Shown here: positions 1 to 5,140 of the stretch, piece after piece
Numbering within the stretch: the first letter of the stretch is position 1
Layout of the letters: each line of letters opens with the position of its first letter
Assembly (NCBI GenBank): GCA_019347775.1
Contig: JAHWKP010000121.1
Span: forward strand, 1 to 5,229
Reading direction: 5' to 3'
Source: Actinomycetota bacterium
Lineage (GTDB): Bacteria > Actinomycetota > Acidimicrobiia > Acidimicrobiales > JAHWKP01
Length of the DNA: 5,229 nucleotides
Made by a program: the position numbers and the translations under genes
The notes under the pieces: generated by a model
What the model saw: only the letters and a program-made list of their open reading frames with translations
What the model was told of the DNA's origin: nothing
Database searches by the model: none

Positions 1-1
1 C

Positions 2-232
2 GTGCCGGAGCTGCCCGACGAAGTGACTATGGCGGCCGTGGTAGCTCGCATGGGCGATCCCCACGGCGGCCGTTTCCGCGACGCCTTAGCCATGTGCTGG
101 CTCGACGCCCGGCCCGTCACGCTCGAGTCGCAGATCAGAGATGACGATCACCGTGACCGCCGCATGCTCCTGAGGGCTCGTCCCGCTGCGACCGGCGATT
201 ACTTCAAGGTGGTCGGCGTACTTCTCGACTGA
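2..232 (+). CDS. Unrecognised protein, probably the C-terminal part of a gene running in from the left edge
   Basis: I do not recognise this product. The frame is open from the first full codon to a TGA and gives 76 residues if the GTG at position 2 is used. No upstream sequence is available to show a ribosome binding site, so this may be only the tail of a longer protein. About three quarters of third codon positions are G or C, as expected for a coding frame in this genome. The translation is mixed hydrophilic, with a charged Arg/Asp-rich stretch near residues 45-58 and a hydrophobic end (KVVGVLLD). There is no signal peptide, membrane segment or catalytic motif that I can name. It converges on ruvB with 49 nt between the two stop codons, so it is not part of the ruv operon. 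It could also be a chance open frame. Confidence 0.4.
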   Translation: MPELPDEVTMAAVVARMGDPHGGRFRDALAMCWLDARPVTLESQIRDDDHRDRRMLLRARPAATGDYFKVVGVLLD

Positions 233-281
233 GGACCGCCGGCAACGACGAAGTAGCGCAATTGGGCCCAGCCCGACGGCC

Positions 282-1316
282 TCAGGTGTCTTCGAACAAG
301 CTCGGTGTGGGCGCGGGTCGGGGCGGGGGCTTCAGGCCGATATGGGTCCAGGCTGCAGATGTGGCGACCCGGCCGCGGGGGGTGCGCATGAGAAATCCCT
401 GCTGGAGCAGGAAAGGCTCATAGACGTCCTCGACCGTTTCCGGTTCCTCCCCGACGGCCACGGCCAGGGTCGTCAGGCCGACGGGACCGCCGCCGAAGCG
501 CTCGCACAGGGCCGACAACACGGATCGATCGAGCTTGTCCAGGCCGCGCTCGTCGACACCGAACAGCGCCAGCGCCTTCTGGGCCACCGACAGGGTGACC
601 TTGCCGTCGCCGCGCACCTCAGCGAAGTCGCGCACACGCTTCAGCAGGCGGTTGGCGATCCGCGGGGTCCCCCGCGACCGCCGGGCAATCTCGGCTGCAG
701 CCCCGGCCTCGATCGGCACGCCGAGAATCCCCGACGAGCGCAGAACGATGGCCTCCAGGTCGACGGCGTCGTAGTAGTCGAGTCGGGCCACGAACCCGAA
801 GCGGTCGCGTAAAGGACCGGTGATGAGCCCGGTGCGGGTGGTCGCTCCGACGAGGGTGAAACGTGGGAGGTCGAGGCGGATCGAGCGGGCCGCCGGTCCC
901 TTGCCCAGGACAACGTCGAGCTGGAAGTCCTCCATCGCCGGATAGAGCACCTCCTCGACGGCGCGAGCGAGGCGATGTACCTCGTCGATGAACAGCACGT
1001 CGCCGTCGACCAAGTCAGCTAGCACGGCGGCAACGTCGCCGGCGCGCACCAGAGCCGGCCCGGACGTGATCCGCAAGTTGGTGCCCATCTCCGAGGCCAC
1101 CACACCGGCCATCGTCGTCTTGCCGGTGCCCGGGGGCCCGGCGAACAGGAGGTGATCGGCGGCCTGGCCCCTCGCCTTGGCGGCGCCGAGGACGATGCCG
1201 AGATGCTCCTTCAACTCCGGCTGACCGACGAATTCATCCAGCCGCTTGGGCCGCAGCGTCAGCTCCTCGACTGCTTCCAGCGGGTCCGCGGTCGCCAATA
1301 CCTCCCGGCGCGTCAT
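282..1316 (-). CDS. ruvB: Holliday junction branch migration ATPase RuvB
   Basis: RuvB is the hexameric AAA+ motor that RuvA loads onto Holliday junctions. It pumps DNA by ATP hydrolysis during recombinational repair in the cytoplasm. The 344-residue length is normal for the family. Visible landmarks are Walker A GPPGTGKT (60-67), Walker B DEVH (111-114), the RuvA-contacting beta-hairpin region (about 129-150), sensor 1 GATTR (157-161), the arginine-finger segment PLRDRF (168-173), sensor 2 RGTPRIANRLL (215-225) and a C-terminal winged-helix domain with RTPRGR (311-316). The ATG start overlaps the ruvA stop by four bases (ATGA), which implies translational coupling. A GGGGGCGAG stretch just upstream may serve as ribosome binding site. 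It is the last gene of ruvCAB. The proline-rich tail ends in PSLFEDT. Identification is secure. Confidence 0.98.
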   Translation of the reverse strand: MTRREVLATADPLEAVEELTLRPKRLDEFVGQPELKEHLGIVLGAAKARGQAADHLLFAGPPGTGKTTMAGVVASEMGTNLRITSGPALVRAGDVAAVLADLVDGDVLFIDEVHRLARAVEEVLYPAMEDFQLDVVLGKGPAARSIRLDLPRFTLVGATTRTGLITGPLRDRFGFVARLDYYDAVDLEAIVLRSSGILGVPIEAGAAAEIARRSRGTPRIANRLLKRVRDFAEVRGDGKVTLSVAQKALALFGVDERGLDKLDRSVLSALCERFGGGPVGLTTLAVAVGEEPETVEDVYEPFLLQQGFLMRTPRGRVATSAAWTHIGLKPPPRPAPTPSLFEDT

Positions 1317-1909
1317 CTCGCCCCCGCCATGGATCTGAGGGCCAACCGAAGCAACTCCTGCTCCGTTCCCTCGTCGGGCAGGTCGCGCACCGCTTCGCGG
1401 ACCTCGTCGGGCGAGTAGCCGAGGCTGGCCAGCGCCACCTTCACCGACGACCTCGGACCGTTGACCGAGTCGGAACCCACTGCAACGTCGAAGTCCTCGC
1501 CGCTTTCCTCCAGACGCGCCTTCAGTTCAAGGAGTAACCGCGCTGCGGTCTTCTTCCCGATACCGGGCACCGAGGTGAGGGTGTCGACGTCGTCGGTGGC
1601 GACGGCCCGGCGCAGTGCGCTCGGGGGATGAACCGACAACAGAGCCAGAGCCAGCGCCGGACCCACGCCGTGGGCACCGATCAACGCCTCGAAGCAGTAA
1701 CGCTCGTCCGCTGTGGGGAACCCGAAGAGCACGAGCGCGTCCTCTCGGACGTGGGTGTGGACATGGAGGAAGACGCTGGAACCGGGCTCCCCCACCGGTC
1801 CCAGAGCAGACAGCGGCACGGTCACTCGATATCCCACGCCGCCCACCTCCACGAGGAGATGCCCCTCCGGGCCCCGCTCCAGCAGCGTCCCCCGCAGCGA
1901 ACCGATCAC
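1313..1909 (-). CDS. ruvA: Holliday junction DNA-binding protein RuvA
   Basis: RuvA is the tetrameric protein that binds the four-way junction, holds it open in a square-planar form and recruits RuvB. The 198 residues match the family length. Domain I is an OB-fold (about 1-64) opening with MIGSLRGTL and including VGGVGYRVTVP. It carries the acidic pin E56-D57 in the VREDALVLFGF segment, which in the family helps separate strands at the crossover. Domain II has two helix-hairpin-helix motifs, GAHGVGPALALALLS (78-92) and LTSVPGIGKKTAARLLLEL (111-129). An acidic linker (about 134-150) leads to the small domain III (about 152-198) that contacts RuvB. The GTG start overlaps the ruvC stop as GTGA, and GGAG lies about 7 nt upstream. 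The start gives the canonical N-terminus, so it is well supported. Confidence 0.97.
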   Translation of the reverse strand: MIGSLRGTLLERGPEGHLLVEVGGVGYRVTVPLSALGPVGEPGSSVFLHVHTHVREDALVLFGFPTADERYCFEALIGAHGVGPALALALLSVHPPSALRRAVATDDVDTLTSVPGIGKKTAARLLLELKARLEESGEDFDVAVGSDSVNGPRSSVKVALASLGYSPDEVREAVRDLPDEGTEQELLRLALRSMAGAR

Positions 1910-2406
1910 GTCTTGGCTCCGGTCAGTTCATTCAGCGGCGCCCGGGCCAGGTGACACAAAGCCAGAGCCAGCGCGTCGGCTACGTCGGGCGGACTTGGAA
2001 CTTCGGGTAGTCGAAGCAACGACTGGACCATCTTCTGCACCTGCTCCTTTGGCGCCGACCCGGTTCCCGTGACCGCCACCTTGACCTCATTGGCGGCGTA
2101 CTCGACTACCTCGCAACCGCTCTCGATGGCCGTGCACATCGCGACACCCGCGGCCTGGGCGACTGGGATCGCGTTGCGCACCGCAGTCTGAAAGACCACT
2201 CGCTCGACCACCACGACATCGGGTCGGAGTTCGCTCATCAGGCAACGCAAGTCCCGGGCCAGAGCGGCCAAGCGCTCAGCCACGGGAGAGTCGATGAGAG
2301 TCGACAGCACTCCCCCGGCCTTCGCTTGCGCCGGCCGTCCGGGGGTTGCCTCGACCGCCCCGTACCCACACCTCGTGAGTCCTGGGTCGATGCCTAATAC
2401 GAACAC
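1906..2406 (-). CDS. ruvC: Crossover junction endodeoxyribonuclease RuvC
   Basis: RuvC is the dimeric, metal-dependent resolvase that cuts Holliday junctions symmetrically after RuvAB branch migration. The 166-residue product has an RNase H-like fold. The four acidic active-site residues can be placed: D7 in GIDPGLTRCG, E68 in VVVVERV, and D141 and D144 in PPDVADALALALCH. The family segments FQTAVRNAIPVAQAAGV (72-88) and EVKVAVTGTGSAPKEQV (107-123) are also present. The GTG start is chosen because residue 2 onwards gives the standard N-terminus. No convincing Shine-Dalgarno sequence precedes it, and a -10-like hexamer lies only 6 nt upstream, which fits a leaderless mRNA. It is the first gene of ruvCAB, and its start codon lies inside a LexA-type palindrome, so induction by DNA damage is likely. 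Confidence 0.97.
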   Translation of the reverse strand: MFVLGIDPGLTRCGYGAVEATPGRPAQAKAGGVLSTLIDSPVAERLAALARDLRCLMSELRPDVVVVERVVFQTAVRNAIPVAQAAGVAMCTAIESGCEVVEYAANEVKVAVTGTGSAPKEQVQKMVQSLLRLPEVPSPPDVADALALALCHLARAPLNELTGAKT

Positions 2407-2412
2407 CTGTTC
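2401..2412 (-). promoter_or_regulatory. LexA (SOS) operator covering the ruvC start codon
   Basis: On the minus strand the site reads TTGAACAGGTGTTCGT with flanks. The core GAACA-GG-TGTTC is a perfect inverted repeat matching the GAAC-N4-GTTC LexA box of Bacillus and actinobacteria (B. subtilis form CGAACRNRYGTTCG, mycobacterial form TCGAAC-N4-GTTCGA). It begins directly after a -10-like hexamer and includes the GTG start codon. LexA bound here would block the start region of ruvCAB. SOS control of ruvC is established in mycobacteria; its occurrence here is inferred from the motif and its position. Confidence 0.8.
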
Positions 2413-2418
2413 AAGGTA
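2407..2418 (-). promoter_or_regulatory. Likely -10 element for ruvCAB
   Basis: The minus-strand hexamer TACCTT (2413-2418) fits the actinobacterial -10 pattern TANNNT and ends 6 nt before the GTG of ruvC. Transcription would therefore start at or next to the start codon. I found no good -35 hexamer 16-18 nt further upstream, which is common in actinobacterial promoters but weakens the call. The LexA palindrome directly downstream supports a promoter here. Confidence 0.5.
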
Positions 2419-2492
2419 CCCCGTGGCTCGGCGAGATCGGAGGATCTACGCCGGCCTAATAGGAACTCGAAGCGACGGGTGACACCGAACGC

Positions 2493-2526
2493 GAGAGAAC
2501 CCCGCCTTTTCGGCGGGGCTCTCTTT
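2493..2526 (-). terminator. GC-rich hairpin terminator after the surface protein gene
   Basis: CCCCGCC (2500-2506) pairs with GGCGGGG (2512-2518) around a 5-nt loop. GAGAG (2493-2497) pairs with CTCTC (2519-2523), leaving a two-base AA bulge on the left arm, for 12 base pairs in total. The structure begins about 30 nt past the stop of the minus-strand surface protein gene and lies upstream of the ruvC promoter. The T-rich side is weak on the minus strand (TTCTCTC), and a short TTTC follows on the plus strand. It probably ends transcription of the surface gene and insulates ruvCAB. Confidence 0.75.
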
Positions 2527-2554
2527 CACTGCAGCCGGTGGTCCGGCAAGGAGG

Positions 2555-3562
2555 TCAGGAGGCGAGCGGATTCAGGCGCCTCAGCTGCAGCAGCGCCATA
2601 CCCAGCGCCACGAGAGCGAAGCCGGCACCGAAGCCGATAGCGACATCGCTACCGGTGACGGCCAGGCCGGATCCGGTCGAGGCCGAAGTTGCAACGACGT
2701 CGACGTCGTCGCTACGAGGCAGCTCGGCCGGATCGACGATCGGAGTCGTCTCTCCCTCTCCGAACTCTGACGTGCCGGCAACTATGTCGAGCGGTGCGCC
2801 ACCAAGGGCGTCAACCTCTGCCTGTGCGGCCGCGGCTGACGAAGAACCTTCACCACCCTCGGCCTGCAGGCAGGCGAGCGTGATGACGCCAGGAGCGCTC
2901 ACGACACAGGTGCCACCACTGTCGGACGTGCCGACCTTGGTGTCATTCACTCCGAGCAGGTAGCTGGAGCTTCCCTCTTCCTCAGAAGAAGTTTCAGAAT
3001 GCAGAACGGTCACGGTAACGCCGTCCTCCTCGCCCCCGACGTTGGCGCGCACACCGTCGCTCGAGGTCTTGCCTGTCGAGCGCTCGTCGGTGTGGCTGGC
3101 CTCCGAGTGGGTGTGAAGAACGTTGACCGAAGCGACACCCGAGTTGACCAGGACGAGCTTCAGGAGCGCGGCGTCGGACTCAGACGAACGGGTCTCTCCG
3201 TCGTCCTCGACGGTGACGCTCCACGGCGTAACCATCACGCGGCCCGCGGGGGTGTCGCCCGTGTCCAGCAACGATCCTTCATTGTGGCCGGGACCCTGCT
3301 GCGAGCCACCGGTGGATCCTTCGATCACGGGCTCACCATTTAGGGCAAGCGCATTGGCACTGCCCTCAGCCGAAGACTGGCTGGCCGAGGCCTGCGTGTG
3401 GCCCACCTCGACAATGTCCAGCACGTTCAATGCGACCGCCTCGGAAGATCCGGGCGGCGCGGGGGTAGTCGTCGTTTCAGCGGTTTGAGCGCCGGCTACA
3501 CCGATTGGTAAGACCAATGCAGACGCACCGGCTGCGAATGAAATCAGCTTGCGGTGCTTCAT
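2555..3562 (-). CDS. Secreted, cell-wall-anchored LAxTG surface protein of unknown function
   Basis: I do not recognise a named family. The start at 3562 is preferred over an in-frame ATG at 3646 because AAGGAGG lies 11 nt upstream and the translation opens with a signal peptide: MKHRK, a hydrophobic stretch (6-22) and a likely cut after AGA (residue 25). The mature part begins with a Thr/Pro-rich linker and is acidic and Ser-rich. It holds degenerate units built on a GVxxVxVLH-like strand followed by a Ser/Glu/His-rich segment (near 47-61, 143-162, 180-207 and 224-246). The only cysteines are C219 and C231. The C-terminus has LAVTG (300-304), a hydrophobic span (about 307-325) and RR (328-329), which is the layout of a sorting signal for class E sortases of high-GC Gram-positives. 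A plain membrane anchor is the alternative. It lies between yebC and ruvC and appears to be transcribed separately from both. Confidence 0.85.
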   Translation of the reverse strand: MKHRKLISFAAGASALVLPIGVAGAQTAETTTTPAPPGSSEAVALNVLDIVEVGHTQASASQSSAEGSANALALNGEPVIEGSTGGSQQGPGHNEGSLLDTGDTPAGRVMVTPWSVTVEDDGETRSSESDAALLKLVLVNSGVASVNVLHTHSEASHTDERSTGKTSSDGVRANVGGEEDGVTVTVLHSETSSEEEGSSSYLLGVNDTKVGTSDSGGTCVVSAPGVITLACLQAEGGEGSSSAAAAQAEVDALGGAPLDIVAGTSEFGEGETTPIVDPAELPRSDDVDVVATSASTGSGLAVTGSDVAIGFGAGFALVALGMALLQLRRLNPLAS

Positions 3563-3573
3563 GGTTGGGGTCT

Positions 3574-3580
3574 CCTCCTT
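3574..3580 (-). promoter_or_regulatory. Ribosome binding site fixing the start of the surface protein
   Basis: The minus strand reads AAGGAGG, a near-perfect anti-16S match, ending 11 nt before the ATG at 3562. This site, with the signal peptide directly after that ATG, excludes the longer reading frame that begins at 3646. Confidence 0.85.
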
Positions 3581-3614
3581 GACCGGGCCGTCCAGCCCGT
3601 CTCGTTTGTGACCC

Positions 3615-3620
3615 CGTATA
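3615..3620 (-). promoter_or_regulatory. Possible -10 element for the surface protein gene
   Basis: The minus-strand hexamer TATACG resembles a sigma-A -10 box and would place the transcript start about 45 nt before the ATG. No -35 hexamer is recognisable at standard spacing; TTTGCA (3642-3647) is 21 nt away, which is too far. A small inverted repeat, CGGGC (3584-3588) with GCCCG (3595-3599), would form in the 5' leader just before the ribosome binding site. The call is weak. Confidence 0.25.
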
Positions 3621-3651
3621 CCTCCCCGACGGGCGGGGGGATGCAAACACG

Positions 3652-3671
3652 GCTGTATTGCGCTGTATCGC
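3652..3671. repeat. Tandem 10-bp direct repeat upstream of the surface protein gene
   Basis: Two adjacent copies, GCTGTATTGC (3652-3661) and GCTGTATCGC (3662-3671), differ at one base. The 10-bp period is about one helical turn, so a regulator could bind both copies on the same face. They lie about 90-110 bp upstream of the surface protein start and about 45 bp past the end of yebC. No matching regulator is known to me, and chance cannot be excluded. Confidence 0.5.
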
Positions 3672-3689
3672 CGAGTCGGGCTCCCGGCG

Positions 3690-3715
3690 GCGCTGCGCAG
3701 CAGGGCTTACAGCGC
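3690..3715 (-). terminator. Weak hairpin at the yebC stop codon
   Basis: GCGCTG (3690-3695) is complementary to CAGCGC (3710-3715), giving a 6-bp stem with a 14-nt loop that starts at the last base of the yebC stop. No T-tract follows. It may mark the 3' end of the pdxS-pdxT-yebC transcript, or it may be a GC-rich coincidence. Confidence 0.25.
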
Positions 3716-4461
3716 TAGCCGACGGCCTCTAAGACCTCGTCGGGGATGTCGAAGTTGGCGTGCACCGCCTGCACGTCGTCATGGTCTTCGAGCAGTTCGA
3801 TCAGCCGCAGTACCTGCCGGGCATCACCCTCAGCCGAAAGCGGCACGGTTGTGGATGGGATCATCGCCCACTCTGCAGATTCGACGGGCAGGCCAGCTGA
3901 CTCGACCGCCGTCTTCAGGTCTGACAACGCAGCAGGCGGGCCGCTTACCTCCCACACGCCGCCGTCCTCGTTGATGTCTTCGGCGCCGGCGTCGAGCGTG
4001 GCCGCCATGAGCGTCTCCTCGTCGGCTCCGTCACCGACGATGACTACCGCTCGCCGGTCGAATTGCCAGGCGACCGCACCGGGCTCGGCCATCGAGCCTC
4101 CGTTCTTCGACAGCATCGCCCGTATCTCCGCGCCGGTGCGATTGCGGTTGTCGCTCAGGCACTCGATCATCAGAGCGACTCCACACGGCGCGTAGCCCTC
4201 GTAGGTGATCGGCTCGTACCGGACTCCCTCTAACTCACCGGTGCCGCGCTTGACGGCGCGGTCGATCGTGTCCTTGGGGACGGACGCGTCGCGTGCCTTT
4301 TCGTACATGGTCCTCAGCGTGGCGTTGGCGGTGAGATCGCCGCCTCCCTCCCGCGCTGCCACCTCGACCTGCCGCAGAAGTCGGGCGAAGCTCTTCGCCC
4401 GCTTTTGGTCAGCCGCTCCCTTGCGGTGCTTGATCGTCGCCCACTTCGAGTGACCGGACAT
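3715..4461 (-). CDS. yebC: YebC/TACO1 family translation-regulatory protein
   Basis: YebC/TACO1 proteins were first annotated as transcriptional regulators. More recent work points to a ribosome-associated role that relieves stalling at proline-rich stretches. The 248-residue product opens with the family signature MSGHSKWATIKHRKGAADQK and carries the conserved YEGYAPCGVALMIECLSDNRNRT region in domain two, NGGSMAEPGAVAWQF, and a C-terminal VHANFDIPDE motif. The start at 4461 is chosen because it gives this canonical N-terminus; the same frame extends upstream to 4551, but that stretch overlaps pdxT and is not family-like. The pdxT stop and yebC start share one base (TGATG), and AGGGGG (4466-4471) lies 4 nt before the ATG, so the genes are coupled. 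Linkage to ruvC is widespread in bacteria, but here a surface protein gene intervenes. Confidence 0.96.
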   Translation of the reverse strand: MSGHSKWATIKHRKGAADQKRAKSFARLLRQVEVAAREGGGDLTANATLRTMYEKARDASVPKDTIDRAVKRGTGELEGVRYEPITYEGYAPCGVALMIECLSDNRNRTGAEIRAMLSKNGGSMAEPGAVAWQFDRRAVVIVGDGADEETLMAATLDAGAEDINEDGGVWEVSGPPAALSDLKTAVESAGLPVESAEWAMIPSTTVPLSAEGDARQVLRLIELLEDHDDVQAVHANFDIPDEVLEAVG

Positions 4462-5027
4462 CAGACCCCCTGGATGAAGAGATTGTGAAGGCGTCCGTCG
4501 CCGGACAGCTCTGGATGGAAAGAACTCACCAATACCGCACCTTGTCGGCACACCACGGGGTCGCCTGACTGAGTGGCCAGTACCTCCACGCCGTCACCGG
4601 TGCGTTCGACGACCGGAGCGCGGATGAACACGGCGTGCATCGGAGCGTCCAAACCCTCGACGGCGAGATCGGTCTCGAACGAATCGAGCTGCCGGCCGTA
4701 CCCGTTACGTCGCACGCCGATATCGATCGCCGCGAACGGCTGCTGATCGGCACGGCCGTCGGAGATCTCCTTCGCAAGCAGGATCATGCCGGCGCAAGTC
4801 CCGAAGGCGGGCATACCGTCACGGAGACGCTCCTGAATCGCATCCCACAACCCCGACGACCCGAGCAGCAGCGACAGGGTGGTCGACTCGCCACCGGGGA
4901 GAACGAGTGCGTCGAGACCGCTCAGGTCCTGCGTCGTGCGGACCTCGATCGGACTGGCCCCACATTCAGAGAGCGCGGCGCGATGCTCCCGAACGTCCCC
5001 CTGCAGCGCCAGAACACCTATTTTCAT
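4461..5027 (-). CDS. pdxT: Pyridoxal 5'-phosphate synthase glutaminase subunit PdxT
   Basis: PdxT hydrolyses glutamine and channels ammonia to PdxS, which builds pyridoxal 5'-phosphate from ribose 5-phosphate and glyceraldehyde 3-phosphate (the DXP-independent pathway). The 188 residues match this class I glutamine amidotransferase family. The N-terminus MKIGVLALQGDVREH is canonical. The glutamine-site loop LPGGEST (43-49) is present, as is the nucleophile C78 in GTCAGM; the triad is completed by H171 and E173 in SSFHPELSGDG. RRNGYGRQ (106-113) and FIRAP (134-138) are further family segments. The ribosome binding site is poor, with only GAAGAG close to the ATG. It follows pdxS by 113 nt and overlaps yebC by one base. 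The enzyme should be complete and active. Confidence 0.97.
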   Translation of the reverse strand: MKIGVLALQGDVREHRAALSECGASPIEVRTTQDLSGLDALVLPGGESTTLSLLLGSSGLWDAIQERLRDGMPAFGTCAGMILLAKEISDGRADQQPFAAIDIGVRRNGYGRQLDSFETDLAVEGLDAPMHAVFIRAPVVERTGDGVEVLATQSGDPVVCRQGAVLVSSFHPELSGDGRLHNLFIQGV

Positions 5028-5055
5028 GGCTCTTCGCGCAAGCGCTCATCGCGGT

Positions 5056-5079
5056 CGCCGTGGGGCCCCACCCACGGCG
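5056..5079 (-). other. GC-rich hairpin in the pdxS-pdxT spacer
   Basis: CGCCGTGGG (5056-5064) and CCCACGGCG (5071-5079) form a perfect 9-bp stem with a 6-nt loop, extendable by one wobble pair. It lies about 30 nt before the pdxT start and is not followed by a T-tract on the minus strand, so it does not look like a standard terminator. It may stabilise or process the pdxS-pdxT mRNA, or partly attenuate it to set the subunit ratio. The role is inference. Confidence 0.5.
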
Positions 5080-5140
5080 GGCAGCTGCTAGCGCGCTTCA
5101 CCACCTGCATCTGCGTGTGCACCTGGGGGCTTCCCCATGC

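Noticed and set aside
342..812. Long plus-strand frames opposite ruvB (also 535-774 and 1152-1418)
   Set aside because: They are antisense to a secure gene. Their low-complexity, Arg/Gly/Gln/Pro-rich translations are typical shadows in GC-rich DNA.
1615..2072. Three overlapping plus-strand frames opposite ruvA and ruvC
   Set aside because: They are mutually overlapping, Pro/Arg/Ser-rich translations antisense to complete ruv genes, with no sign of independent coding.
2538..2963. Plus-strand frame opposite the surface protein (also 2999-3343 and 3123-3488)
   Set aside because: It is antisense to a gene with a clear signal peptide, ribosome binding site and anchor. The translation is Ala/Pro/Ser-rich without motifs.
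3563..3646. 28-residue N-terminal extension of the surface protein from an ATG at 3646
   Set aside because: It would place an Arg-rich stretch before a clear signal peptide and lacks a ribosome binding site, whereas AAGGAGG precedes the ATG at 3562.
3669..3689. CGCCG/CGGCG inverted repeat as a possible terminator
   Set aside because: The stem is only 5 bp with an 11-nt loop and no T-tract, which is expected by chance in such GC-rich sequence.
3746..4195. 149-residue Ser-rich plus-strand frame opposite yebC
   Set aside because: The Ser-rich composition arises from reading the complement of YebC codons. There is no ribosome binding site or family resemblance.
4462..4551. 30-residue N-terminal extension of YebC
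   Set aside because: It overlaps pdxT by 90 bases and does not resemble the family N-terminus, which begins exactly at MSGHSKW from 4461.
5036..5045. GCGC-AA-GCGC inverted repeat just before pdxT
   Set aside because: It is a 4-bp stem with a 2-nt loop, too small and tight to form a meaningful RNA hairpin.
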